A stretch of 64,000 nt of DNA from Climacium dendroides. Its lineage: Eukaryota > Streptophyta > Bryopsida > Hypnales > Climaciaceae. The notes under the pieces were generated by a model that did not search any database, was not told the DNA's origin, and saw only the letters and a list, made by a program, of their open reading frames with translations. This document shows, piece after piece, positions 1 to 11,042 of the stretch (position 1 is its first letter; each line of letters begins with the position of its first letter). Location of the stretch: positions 15,251,489-15,315,488 of the forward strand of contig OX467090.1 in NCBI GenBank assembly GCA_950106755.1. The letters are read 5' to 3'. The position numbers and the translations under genes are program-made.

Positions 1-365
1 GCAAAGATTGTCCCCATATGCCTTACTTTTGGCCAATCTCAATACACTCCTAGCTCAACTCATGTTGGTTGAGCTCATGTTTGTGTTTCTCAAAGGTGCA
101 AGTAACTATGAGCCTCATCTAACTCCTTAAGAGTGTTCTTTTTGCAATTGAAAAATTTGTGATGTGCTTTATAAATAATACAAAGATCTCTAATGTTAAC
201 CAATTCTAATGAATCCCTCAATTGCTTTTGATTAATAAATAGACTTCCCTAGTGAGGTGTTAATGAATAATTTAAGTTGAATCTCTCCCAAGAAGTGCAT
301 ACAATGAGATGGATTTTTCATAGTGTCATGAGTGTGTCTAAACATGATGCCAAAGGCCCATTTGA

Positions 366-371
<6 letters not shown>

Positions 372-416
<45 letters not shown>
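372..416. repeat. (AT)n microsatellite, 45 bp (U1)
   Basis: Pure alternating AT run between GAATATAC and AGAATAACATT. It is the most variable position of the array unit: 45, 37, 51, 41, 39, 37, 41 and 15 bp in U1-U6, U8 and U9. The YIYIYI reading frames through it are an artefact of the dinucleotide. Confidence 0.97.
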
Positions 417-418
<2 letters not shown>

Positions 419-2581
419 AATAACATTCACTCAAGTATGTCCACTCATAATGTAAGCATAAGTGTAGTCAATTTAGACTTTACAATCTAATTCTAGTTAG
501 AGGATGATGAATTGATTGCTTGTGTTATATATATCAGAGTTCAAGGAGAGATTTGAGCCCAACCAACTAGTATTTGTAGTTTTCTATTGGTAAACAATTC
601 TTTATTGATAATCTTTAGATATTTTTGAGTTTTACTTAAAATAAAATTTATTTTGAAATAGTGACGGATCATTTGACAGAAGCTTTGATTTTCAACCAAC
701 AATTTGGGGAAATGAATTGGCTCATAAAAAGTATACTAACAACTTTGTTCCCCTAGTGCATTGGTATTTACAAGGCAATTCCAAACCCTTGTTTATTTGT
801 ATTTATGTATAATGTTTCATCGGCGTTCTCAACCCGTTGAATTGGTGCATTGGTCCATGGTAGGCCTCATCACAAATGATCAATTTGTGGAGGCCAAATC
901 TCACCTTCCTAGACATAAAGCTTAGAAAACATTCAAGGACAACTTCCTACCCTTTCTCATTCTTTTCTTTCTTGGGTATACAATTCAAATGGTTTCGGAA
1001 TCAGAAATGATTTTTTGAGTTTTTTTTGAGTTGGAATTGTCTTCCCCAAGTTTTAATTATGCATTCATTTCTATTTGAGTAGGGAGAATTATCATTTTAA
1101 GAACATTGTTGTGAATCTAAAAGCAATCCAATGATAAGAATATTTTTTTGGAAGTTAGAAGTTTGCTTCCCTTGTTTTCCTCAAGCCTCTTGCGGATATT
1201 TTGCTAACCAAGTGGTAGTGCCTCCTAATTTAGTTTGATTTAGTTCCATTTAATTCACTAATCTTGGTATTAGGCTATGTTGGAAGAAAAGAAAACACAT
1301 TCATCCTCATTCTTTTTCATTCAAGTTGTGGAGGCTTGTTCCTTCTTGTTCTTTCTTTAGTTTTGCACCTTTTCTTTAAAGATGTTTTGCTTTCAACTCA
1401 TCCAATTTTTTCTTATTGAGGCTAACAAATTAGTTCATATGAACTTTGATGTACAATGTTTCTATGATACCATTTTTCACATGTAATTTTTGATGCAGCT
1501 CAACTTGATGGACCCTAAGCAATTGATTATGATTGAATGCCACTTTGAGCTTATTTGTCAAAGTTTGATCACTTTGCCTAACCACCAACACCCTTCATTA
1601 TTGGAATGAGTTTGAAGCTTGTTTGACCCCGCGTCTCATATCTTAAGTGTAGACTCATTTATTCGTCATATGATTGATTGATAAAAACAATCCTCTCTAC
1701 AACATGGATGCAAAGGTACATCTTGCTCTTTAACTTGACTTAATGCTTGAGTCCGTTCTTGAGGGATTTTTTGCATATTATGACACATATTTTTATAAAT
1801 ATAATATTATTTACTTCTATTTCATTAAATTCATCACATAGATAGTGTGGTTTTTAAAAGTCAAGCATTTAGTTTGGATGAATGAGAAGTTTTAAGATCA
1901 TAAAAGCCCTTGGAACCTTTTTTATTAATTGTTGTTTATAAGTTGGACATTGGAGCACTCATGATTAAAACACATGTTTGTTTGCTTCTTGATTTTTATT
2001 GACATATGATCCTTTGTCTTTGATTGACATATATAAAACAAGCAAACCAATACCATCTTGCAAATCATAACAATATTTTTTTTCATTCTTCAAATTTGTT
2101 TTTTTTGTACAACCTGTCTTCCACAAATTTTTGTGGAAATCTATTTTGTTGAAGTTGGAATTGGATGGGGGCTCTCTATGGAAGCATACATATCATGATT
2201 TCCATTAAATGTAAGTGCACTTGATTTCTACGTTGTTGCAAAACTTGGCCTTGGAGATTCCTACATAAAATGTATATTTGAACACCTAAAGTTGATCTTG
2301 AAATACCTATAATCAATACTTCAAAATTTCATACTTTGATATGGTTTCCAAGACACATTTTGCCAAAAAGATCTACTTAGATTCCTCTTTCCATTGCTAA
2401 TAAAATTAAAGTGACATAACAAAGTCAAATTACTAATATTAACCATACTCAAATGCTTAACCAAACGTTTGTAGGTTTGTGCTCAAATACCCAATGAAGA
2501 CTCTTGCATCTTGTTTGTTGATTTCTTTGCAAAAAACTTTTCATTCACATCACCTTCACATTTATTATATTAAGCTCGTAG

Positions 2582-2998
2582 TGTCACAACCCCTCCTATG
2601 ACTACTCTTGTCGTGAAACCTATCATGTTGTCATCCTAGAGAAATACCATCCAATTATTTCATTTGATGTTCACAATAAAAGCCTAGAGCATGATGAGTG
2701 AGAGGTCTTCCTTCACATGGGCGCAACAGTCGGGAATGGGCTTGCAACGGCCCTCCCTAACCCCAAAAATCATCTAATGTCTACATTCATTCATACTCAT
2801 TTTCATTCATCTATGTTCATCCAATCTCATTTTTCTCCATCTACTTTCATCTATATTCTTCTAAGTTTCATTTAAATATCATTCAAATGTTCACACTAAT
2901 TGTCCTCCAAGTTTCATTCAAATATCATCCAAATGTTCACACTAATTACACATCATCCATCTATAAATAAGTTACGCTTTTGTGAGGTGATCTCACAC
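2582..2998 (+). other. LTR-like block (TGTCACAACCCC start, TATAAATA box)
   Basis: The stretch opens with TGTCACAACCCC, a start reminiscent of plant LTRs. It runs through pyrimidine-rich CATTCAT/CATCTA tracts, contains TATAAATAAG near 2962, and is followed by a short TTGTGAG/CTCACA hairpin. Together this resembles a solo or degenerate LTR with its own promoter. No matching CA end or 5-bp target duplication was found, so the right limit is nominal. Copy 2 of the copia element replaces this block exactly from its first base in U8, and copy 1 is inserted inside it in U6. Confidence 0.3.
2863..2947. repeat. Two-copy direct repeat, 46-bp period
   Basis: AAGTTTCATT(T/C)AAATATC is followed by AT(T/C)CAAATGTTCACACTAATT, and the whole motif appears twice 46 bp apart with two T/C differences. 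The pair is present in every unit that retains this part. The left junction of copia copy 1 falls in the first of the two repeats, after CAAATGTT. Confidence 0.8.
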
Positions 2999-4105
2999 AA
3001 ATTGGATTTGTTTGACTAGTAAGAATTGAATTGTAAATCTAATGAATACCCAATAGAAATACATTCTAAAATTATTGTTTTTATCTAAGTTCTTATGATA
3101 ATTATGTAAAAGAAGTTTTGTTAGAAAAAGGTAGAATTTTAAAAAACAATCAAGATTTTTAGTTTCACCAAAGTCCATTTTTAGAAAATTTAAGAAATCT
3201 AATGCCTACTTAGCTTAAAACATCTCTACCTATCCAACCATTAAAAAAGACAACACTTGGATAAGTTTTATCAATGTTTTTGAATTGTAACCATACAAAT
3301 GCACACTAGTCATGTTAGAGATCGATCACATGGGATAAGAAAACACAACAATATGGTCACTTATGGATCAAAAATTATAATGTTGGATCATGAGGGGGTT
3401 GAAAAAAAATTTCAAAATTACAAACCAATAAAAATAGCAAATATTGTGCACCAAAATTTGGTGCCTTGGGCATTCATGTGGTAAGTAATGTTTTCCTACA
3501 AATGGATCAACGTGTGTATGTTGTGAAAATGGGTTTATCAATTGAATGGATGCAAGAAAAAGCCATTTTTTAAGACACGAAAACCAAATGTGAACATCCA
3601 ATATGGTAACATATAGATTAGGGAGGCCATGAAATTGCATTCAATACATCTACCCAACTCAAGGCAACATTGACATTTGGTATAAACAATTCTCCTACTC
3701 CTATTTTTGATGTTTGTAGTGGTAGTAATTGGCAAATGTAATTAGCCTTTTAACCATGTCAAGAGATGACAAGAATGGTTCATTTAGGAACAAACATAGT
3801 TCATGGTCTTTCCATAATACCCACTTGCAACTTGCACAAATTGCTAAACTTACAAATTCAAATCAACAAGTTGTTAGAAGCATGGCACAATCTCCGCACT
3901 ACAACCTCTCTAACTTAACACTTATCAAACACAAGCACAAATCTTTAGATGAATTCAATATGTAAAATAACTTTTGCTTGATTTTAAACACATAAAAGTG
4001 TGGAACCAATTAATATGATCCACTAATAAGGGGAGAAAGAGACCATCAAAGTCCACAAAATATTCAAATAGAAGCATTTGCATGTTAATGTCAATGTTCA
4101 CAAAA

Positions 4106-5002
4106 CTACACTTTTATGCACCGAAAGTGAGTGTAATTGCACCTACTTCTTTCTAGCCTAGTTTCCTCTAACCTAAGTCTTGACATTTCTAAAATCCACG
4201 GATGCCTCAAAACCTCTGATGCAGTCAAACGCTCGTTGACATTGTACGTCAACATTCTTTGAATTAGATCTTTTGCACCCTTCGAGATGTGTGGCCATGG
4301 ATCCCTAGCAAACAAGTCATGGCACTCCATGATGTCTTGGTATACATCTGTGAATGTGTGGCCATTGAAAGGAGGAAACCCAGCTAAGAGGCCATATAGT
4401 ACCACCCCAAGGCTCCAAATGTCCACTTTGGGTCCATGGGTGCGTTCCATGACTTCGGGGGCCGTATATATAGGACTTCCATCAACATGGGTCAATACAT
4501 CACCGCGCTCAAAGAATTGGGCCAACCCAAAATCAATCATTTTGAGTGTCGAATCTTTGTCTTTGGTTTGGAACAACAAGTTTTCAAGCTTCAAGTCCCG
4601 ATGGACAATGCCAAAGCCATGGCAAGCCTCAATAGCACTAGCAATTTCCTTAATCATTTGAGCTGCTCTTGGCTCGTCAAAAGTACCATTTTGAACCATT
4701 TGATCCAAGATCGTCCCTCCTTCACATAGCTCCATGACTATGTAGACATGATCTTCATCTTCCAAAACATCTTTGAGTGCCACTATATTTGGATGCTCTC
4801 TAAGATTGATCAAGCGTAGGATTGCAACTTCACGTTCAATAGTTTCACTTTCTTGTTGTGAGACAAGGTTGCGCTTTGGTATGCATTTGCATGCATATTG
4901 TTTGCCAGTTGTAATTTGGGTGCACAAATAGGTTACGCCAAAGCCACCCGCCCCCAATTGCTTGCCTTTAGTATACAAGTCCATCATTTTGATTGTGTTC
5001 AT
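4106..5002 (-). CDS. CDPK/PPCK-like minimal Ser/Thr protein kinase, copy 1 (U1)
   Basis: A 298-residue kinase read from the first ATG at 5002. The frame is open slightly further, to a TGA at 5027-5029, but the only extra start is a TTG at 5017, so the ATG is preferred. All catalytic motifs are present: Gly loop LGAGGFG (G17-G22), ATP-binding K39, helix-C E58, HRDLKLEN with catalytic D136 and N141, DFG with D157, activation segment GSPIYTAPE ending at E183, DIWSLG, and R258 of NERLTA. The kinase domain ends with HPWI near residue 270, followed by a basic tail of about 28 residues. The motifs resemble the CDPK/CRK group, but no autoinhibitory junction or EF hands follow, so the build is that of a PEP-carboxylase kinase or a truncated CDPK. 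HRDLKL has Leu where Pro is usual. There is no intron, signal peptide or membrane segment. Substrate and expression are unknown. A cytosolic or nuclear Ser/Thr kinase is the likely role. Confidence 0.8.
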   Translation of the reverse strand: MNTIKMMDLYTKGKQLGAGGFGVTYLCTQITTGKQYACKCIPKRNLVSQQESETIEREVAILRLINLREHPNIVALKDVLEDEDHVYIVMELCEGGTILDQMVQNGTFDEPRAAQMIKEIASAIEACHGFGIVHRDLKLENLLFQTKDKDSTLKMIDFGLAQFFERGDVLTHVDGSPIYTAPEVMERTHGPKVDIWSLGVVLYGLLAGFPPFNGHTFTDVYQDIMECHDLFARDPWPHISKGAKDLIQRMLTYNVNERLTASEVLRHPWILEMSRLRLEETRLERSRCNYTHFRCIKV

Positions 5003-5030
5003 TTTGAAGAGTGACAATTGACAAGGTCAT
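4968..5030 (-). other. Overlapping upstream ORF of the kinase (20 codons)
   Basis: An ATG at 5030 lies between the TATA-like box and the kinase ATG. It opens a 20-codon frame that ends in TAA at 4968-4970, inside the kinase gene and out of frame with it. If transcription starts near 5050, scanning ribosomes meet this ATG first, so it could lower kinase translation. The same arrangement is kept in all seven copies, at 11905-11967, 18551-18613, 25488-25550, 32428-32490, 49536-49598 and 60437-60499. Whether it is translated cannot be seen. Confidence 0.45.
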
Positions 5031-5080
5031 GAAAGCAAAGGCACAAGAAACCTTAGTAGATGCAAGCCTTGAATTGGGAG

Positions 5081-5088
5081 TTTATAAA
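5081..5088 (-). promoter_or_regulatory. TATA-like box of kinase copy 1
   Basis: TTTATAAA, which reads the same on both strands, lies 79 bp upstream of the kinase ATG on the minus strand. This is a plausible spacing for a short leader of about 50 bases. Confidence 0.5.
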
Positions 5089-6946
5089 TCACATGCAAAG
5101 CCTTGGTTTTTGTAGAACTAGGTACCTATCTTTTATTTTGGTTTCCTCTCTTTTACGTTGATCCATTCTTTTGCTTTATTTAGTTTTCATTAAGCTTTTA
5201 CTTTGTTCTAGTTTTCATTTAGCTTTTACTTTGCTTTAGTTTCCATTTGGTTTTTTGCTTTGACTTAATTTTTGTTTTTGAAACAATTCATCAAGAAATA
5301 AACAAAGAGTTTGAAATTTGAATAGATAGTTGATGGGTATGAATGCAAGTTTGGCAAAAGGAGAGTCTTCTAGGCAAAGCCAATGACATCTACATTTATG
5401 CTTTGAGGCTCCCTCTTTGCATGTTTGTGCTCATTGTATTTTCTAGTTCCATTTGTATTGAGCATCCTTTTCACAGGTGGGTTACTTACATGAATTCACA
5501 TGTTCCTTCTTAGATTTTTTTTCTTGCCCATCTTACTTGCCCATCTTAATAAGGCTGATATGTTTTAACACTTGTAGATTAAGACATGTTAAGCAACTTG
5601 GTTAGTTCATGGAGCCCCGTCTGTGCTAAATGTTCTAGAATTTGTTTGCACTTGATGTGGACATCTATATCTATATATCAATTTTTGATGGCCATTCAAG
5701 TGTGCCACATTTAATTACTTTTAGATTATTTAGTGAATATTGGATAAAACATTGGGAGATCTCCGATGTTGCATAAATATTTGTATATATGGTTTGTATA
5801 CATCTTTTTGATGTTTTGCATAGGTCTCCTCAATGGCCATTGTTTAATATTAGTTTAGGACTATTGAAAGTCTAGTAGAAGGTAATCCTTAAAAGACCAA
5901 ATACTATTTTTTGGCAACATAGCAATTTTGGGTAGCTCACTACAAACAAAATTCTTCATCTATTTTTTAAATTTTTTTTCAAACAAGTTGTGCGGGAGGA
6001 GTAGCTTTCAAGCCAACAATTTCCATAACTTTTGACGTTGTGGTGAGTTTTTTTTTAATAAAAAGTAATTTTCATTGATCTTTGGGCAACTCAAAAAATT
6101 CTTAAAGAATCACTTCTTTTAAGATATAGAAATTTGAAATTGATTTTCTAGATTTAAATACACGCGAAAAGCTTTGAACCCTTCCAATTTGGTTAATGAA
6201 ATGAAGTTATGAGGAGTTTGAGTTTGCAAGTAGTTATAGAATCTTTTCTCTAAAATAAACTTTGAAGTCTTTTAGACAACTCAATTTTCAATATTTTTGG
6301 AAACAAAAATAAAAGCATTTGGTGTAGATTGTTTATTAGAAACATCACAACCGTTGGGATTGACATTTTTCGATTCCATAACTATATTCTTGACAATCTA
6401 GTATTTTGAATCACCCTCTATTATTTTCTACTTACTATTACTTTTCTATATGTTTTACAACTCTAAATGTTTTAAAAATATGCAAGCATGTAGCCAACTT
6501 GCCTTGGATGAATCCAAAGAGTATCCACCATTTTGGACATTTTTTCATACAAATGTGACCTTGAGAAGATAGGACAAAAAATGTATTTTTGTCACTTCAA
6601 CCACTAATATCATGCAGTCTACATAGTGGAAATTTCTGAAAGTTTTCCACATCTTCTCAAATTGGTGTGCTACAAGATACTATGGTTATATGTGTCCATA
6701 TTTTTTTTTAAAAATTTGGTACTTGTACTAAAAACGACAATTTTGAAGCATTTGAGGTGAAAACATAGTAAAAAACCTTTACAGATTAAATGTGAGACAA
6801 TTCCTCTCAGGGTTCTACTTGGTGGATATGGAAGGGCTCCAAGGGCTAAAAGGAATATATCCTCGGTGATGCGTATCGGAGGCTTTCTAGAGAAGAGCAT
6901 TCACATTTTCATCTTCATGTTCTCCTTGTTTACAACTTTTAGAGGG
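5089..6946. other. Non-coding part of unit, upstream side of the kinase
   Basis: No gene recognised. The first 200 bases upstream of the promoter are T-rich, with repeated CTTTTACTTTG/TTTTCATTTAGC motifs (5130-5280). The part from about 5888 to 6525 has a diverged relative at 44721-45390, so it probably belongs to a dispersed repeat family. A 76-codon minus-strand frame at 6670-6900 is kept in most units, but its end is shifted by poly-T length changes in U7 and U8 and it resembles no protein I know. Confidence 0.6.
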
Positions 6947-7311
6947 GCAAAGATTGTCCCCATATGCCTTACTTTTGGCCAATCTCAATACACTCCTAGC
7001 TCAACTCATGTTGGTTGAGCTCATGTTTGTGTTTCTCAAAGGTGCAAGTAACTATGAGCCTCATCTAACTCCTTAAGAGTGTTCTTTTTGCAATTGAAAA
7101 ATTTGTGATGTGCTTTATAAATAATACAAAGATCTCTAATGTTAACCAATTCTAATGAATCCCTCAATTGCTTTTGATTAATAAATAGACTTCCCTAGTG
7201 AGGTGTTAATGAATAATTTAAGTTGAATCTCTCCCAAGAAGTGCATACAATGAGATGGATTTTTCATAGTGTCATGAGTGTGTCTAAACATGATGCCAAA
7301 GGCCCATTTGA

Positions 7312-7317
<6 letters not shown>

Positions 7318-7354
<37 letters not shown>
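7318..7354. repeat. (AT)n microsatellite, 37 bp (U2)
   Basis: Alternating AT run. The right flank is TAGAATAAC, not TAAGAATAAC, so one A was lost at the edge. Confidence 0.95.
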
Positions 7355-7358
<4 letters not shown>

Positions 7359-10300
7359 AACATTCACTCAAGTATGTCCACTCATAATGTAAGCATAAGT
7401 GTAGTCAATTTAGACTTTACAATCTAATTCTAGTTAGAGGATGATGAATTGATTGCTTGTGTTATATATATCAGAGTTCAAGGAGAGATTTGAGCCCAAC
7501 CAACTAGTATTTGTAGTTTTCTATTGGTAAACAATTCTTTATTGATAATCTTTAGATATTTTTGAGTTTTACTTAAAATAAAATTTATTTTGAAATAGTG
7601 ACGGATCATTTGACAGAAGCTTTGATTTTCAACCAACAATTTGGGGAAATGAATTGGCTCATAAAAAGTATACTAACAACTTTGTTCCCCTAGTGCATTG
7701 GTATTTACAAGGCAATTCCAAACCCTTGTTTATTTGTATTTATGTATAATGTTTCATCGGCGTTCTCAACCCGTTGAATTGGTGCATTGGTCCATGGTAG
7801 GCCTCATCACAAATGATCAATTTGTGGAGGCCAAATCTCACCTTCCTAGACATAAAGCTTAGAAAACATTCAAGGACAACTTCCTACCCTTTCTCATTCT
7901 TTTCTTTCTTGGGTATACAATTCAAATGGTTTCGGAATCAGAAATGATTTTTTGAGTTTTTTTTGAGTTGGAATTGTCTTCCCCAAGTTTTAATTATGCA
8001 TTCATTTCTATTTGAGTAGGGAGAATTATCATTTTAAGAACATTGTTGTGAATCTAAAAGCAATCCAATGATAAGAATATTTTTTTGGAAGTTAGAAGTT
8101 TGCTTCCCTTGTTTTCCTCAAGCCTCTTGCGGATATTTTGCTAACCAAGTGGTAGTGCCTCCTAATTTAGTTTGATTTAGTTCCATTTAATTCACTAATC
8201 TTGGTATTAGGCTATGTTGGAAGAAAAGAAAACACATTCATCCTCATTCTTTTTCATTCAAGTTGTGGAGGCTTGTTCCTTCTTGTTCTTTCTTTAGTTT
8301 TGCACCTTTTCTTTAAAGATGTTTTGCTTTCAACTCATCCAATTTTTTCTTATTGAGGCTAACAAATTAGTTCATATGAACTTTGATGTACAATGTTTCT
8401 ATGATACCATTTTTCACATGTAATTTTTGATGCAGCTCAACTTGATGGACCCTAAGCAATTGATTATGATTGAATGCCACTTTGAGCTTATTTGTCAAAG
8501 TTTGATCACTTTGCCTAACCACCAACACCCTTCATTATTGGAATGAGTTTGAAGCTTGTTTGACCCCGCGTCTCATATCTTAAGTGTAGACTCATTTATT
8601 CGTCATATGATTGATTGATAAAAACAATCCTCTCTACAACATGGATGCAAAGGTACATCTTGCTCTTTAACTTGACTTAATGCTTGAGTCCGTTCTTGAG
8701 GGATTTTTTGCATATTATGACACATATTTTTATAAATATAATATTATTTACTTCTATTTCATTAAATTCATCACATAGATAGTGTGGTTTTTAAAAGTCA
8801 AGCATTTAGTTTGGATGAATGAGAAGTTTTAAGATCATAAAAGCCCTTGGAACCTTTTTTATTAATTGTTGTTTATAAGTTGGACATTGGAGCACTCATG
8901 ATTAAAACACATGTTTGTTTGCTTCTTGATTTTTATTGACATATGATCCTTTGTCTTTGATTGACATATATAAAACAAGCAAACCAATACCATCTTGCAA
9001 ATCATAACAATATTTTTTTTCATTCTTCAAATTTGTTTTTTTTGTACAACCTGTCTTCCACAAATTTTTGTGGAAATCTATTTTGTTGAAGTTGGAATTG
9101 GATGGGGGCTCTCTATGGAAGCATACATATCATGATTTCCATTAAATGTAAGTGCACTTGATTTCTACGTTGTTGCAAAACTTGGCCTTGGAGATTCCTA
9201 CATAAAATGTATATTTGAACACCTAAAGTTGATCTTGAAATACCTATAATCAATACTTCAAAATTTCATACTTTGATATGGTTTCCAAGACACATTTTGC
9301 CAAAAAGATCTACTTAGATTCCTCTTTCCATTGCTAATAAAATTAAAGTGACATAACAAAGTCAAATTACTAATATTAACCATACTCAAATGCTTAACCA
9401 AACGTTTGTAGGTTTGTGCTCAAATACCCAATGAAGACTCTTGCATCTTGTTTGTTGATTTCTTTGCAAAAAACTTTTCATTCACATCACCTTCACATTT
9501 ATTATATTAAGCTCGTAGTGTCACAACCCCTCCTATGACTACTCTTGTCGTGAAACCTATCATGTTGTCATCCTAGAGAAATACCATCCAATTATTTCAT
9601 TTGATGTTCACAATAAAAGCCTAGAGCATGATGAGTGAGAGGTCTTCCTTCACATGGGCGCAACAGTCGGGAATGGGCTTGCAACGGCCCTCCCTAACCC
9701 CAAAAATCATCTAATGTCTACATTCATTCATACTCATTTTCATTCATCTATGTTCATCCAATCTCATTTTTCTCCATCTACTTTCATCTATATTCTTCTA
9801 AGTTTCATTTAAATATCATTCAAATGTTCACACTAATTGTCCTCCAAGTTTCATTCAAATATCATCCAAATGTTCACACTAATTACACATCATCCATCTA
9901 TAAATAAGTTACGCTTTTGTGAGGTGATCTCACACAAATTGGATTTGTTTGACTAGTAAGAATTGAATTGTAAATCTAATGAATACCCAATAGAAATACA
10001 TTCTAAAATTATTGTTTTTATCTAAGTTCTTATGATAATTATGTAAAAGAAGTTTTGTTAGAAAAAGGTAGAATTTTAAAAAACAATCAAGATTTTTAGT
10101 TTCACCAAAGTCCATTTTTAGAAAATTTAAGAAATCTAATGCCTACTTAGCTTAAAACATCTCTACCTATCCAACCATTAAAAAAGACAACACTTGGATA
10201 AGTTTTATCAATGTTTTTGAATTGTAACCATACAAATGCACACTAGTCATGTTAGAGATCGATCACATGGGATAAGAAAACACAACAATATGGTCACTTA

Positions 10301-11042
10301 TGGATCAAAAATTATAATGTTGGATCATGAGGGGGTTGAAAAAAAATTTCAAAATTACAAACCAATAAAAATAGCAAATATTGTGCACCAAAATTTGGTG
10401 CCTTGGGCATTCATGTGGTAAGTAATGTTTTCCTACAAATGGATCAACGTGTGTATGTTGTGAAAATGGGTTTATCAATTGAATGGATGCAAGAAAAAGC
10501 CATTTTTTAAGACACGAAAACCAAATGTGAACATCCAATATGGTAACATATAGATTAGGGAGGCCATGAAATTGCATTCAATACATCTACCCAACTCAAG
10601 GCAACATTGACATTTGGTATAAACAATTCTCCTACTCCTATTTTTGATGTTTGTAGTGGTAGTAATTGGCAAATGTAATTAGCCTTTTAACCATGTCAAG
10701 AGATGACAAGAATGGTTCATTTAGGAACAAACATAGTTCATGGTCTTTCCATAATACCCACTTGCAACTTGCACAAATTGCTAAACTTACAAATTCAAAT
10801 CAACAAGTTGTTAGAAGCATGGCACAATCTCCGCACTACAACCTCTCTAACTTAACACTTATCAAACACAAGCACAAATCTTTAGATGAATTCAATATGT
10901 AAAATAACTTTTGCTTGATTTTAAACACATAAAAGTGTGGAACCAATTAATATGATCCACTAATAAGGGGAGAAAGAGACCATCAAAGTCCACAAAATAT
11001 TCAAATAGAAGCATTTGCATGTTAATGTCAATGTTCACAAAA

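Larger units (their letters stand above)
1..4105. other. Non-coding part of unit, left of the kinase
   Basis: A/T-rich DNA with no convincing gene. Small open frames exist (for example 3299-3484 plus, 3368-3640 minus, 3729-3965 plus), but they overlap each other in different frames, are unlike anything I recognise, and several open only at TTG or GTG. Visible structure: an 8-bp inverted pair at 52-59 and 68-75; the (AT)n tract; a dyad of 9-bp arms at 2119-2138; a block starting TGTCACAACCCC at 2582 with a TATAAATAAG motif near 2962; a 46-bp period direct repeat at 2863-2947; and a TGTGAG/CTCACA hairpin near 2980-2998. Confidence 0.6.
1..6946. repeat. Tandem array unit U1 (complete, 6946 bp)
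   Basis: The first base of the window coincides with the motif GCAAAGATTGTCCCC, which returns at 6947, 13884, 20525, 27467, 34402, 51515 and 62416. The sequence between these points is the same, read head to tail. U1 is used as the reference for unit coordinates. It holds an (AT)n tract at 372-416, a non-coding A/T-rich stretch to 4105, one minus-strand kinase gene at 4106-5002, its TATA-like box at 5081-5088, and another non-coding stretch to 6946. The phase of the unit start is arbitrary, because the array probably continues to the left of the window. Confidence 0.95.

Noticed and set aside
232..426. Small frames with YIYIYI or IYIYIY runs at each (AT)n tract
   Set aside because: They are translations of the dinucleotide repeat and change length with it; no sign of coding.
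3299..3965. Cluster of small overlapping frames left of the kinase in every unit
   Set aside because: They overlap in different frames and strands, resemble no known protein and partly open at TTG. Their repetition only reflects the copied unit.
4287..4729. Plus-strand frames antisense to the kinase
   Set aside because: Shadow frames of the kinase codons; repeated in all copies without independent support.
5003..5017. Longer kinase N-terminus (303 residues) starting at 5017
   Set aside because: The codon at 5015-5017 is TTG. For a plant nuclear gene the first in-frame ATG at 5002 is the better start.
6670..6900. 76-codon minus-strand frame near the unit end
   Set aside because: Its 3' part shifts with poly-T length in U7 and U8, and no motif or promoter was recognised; probably a chance frame.
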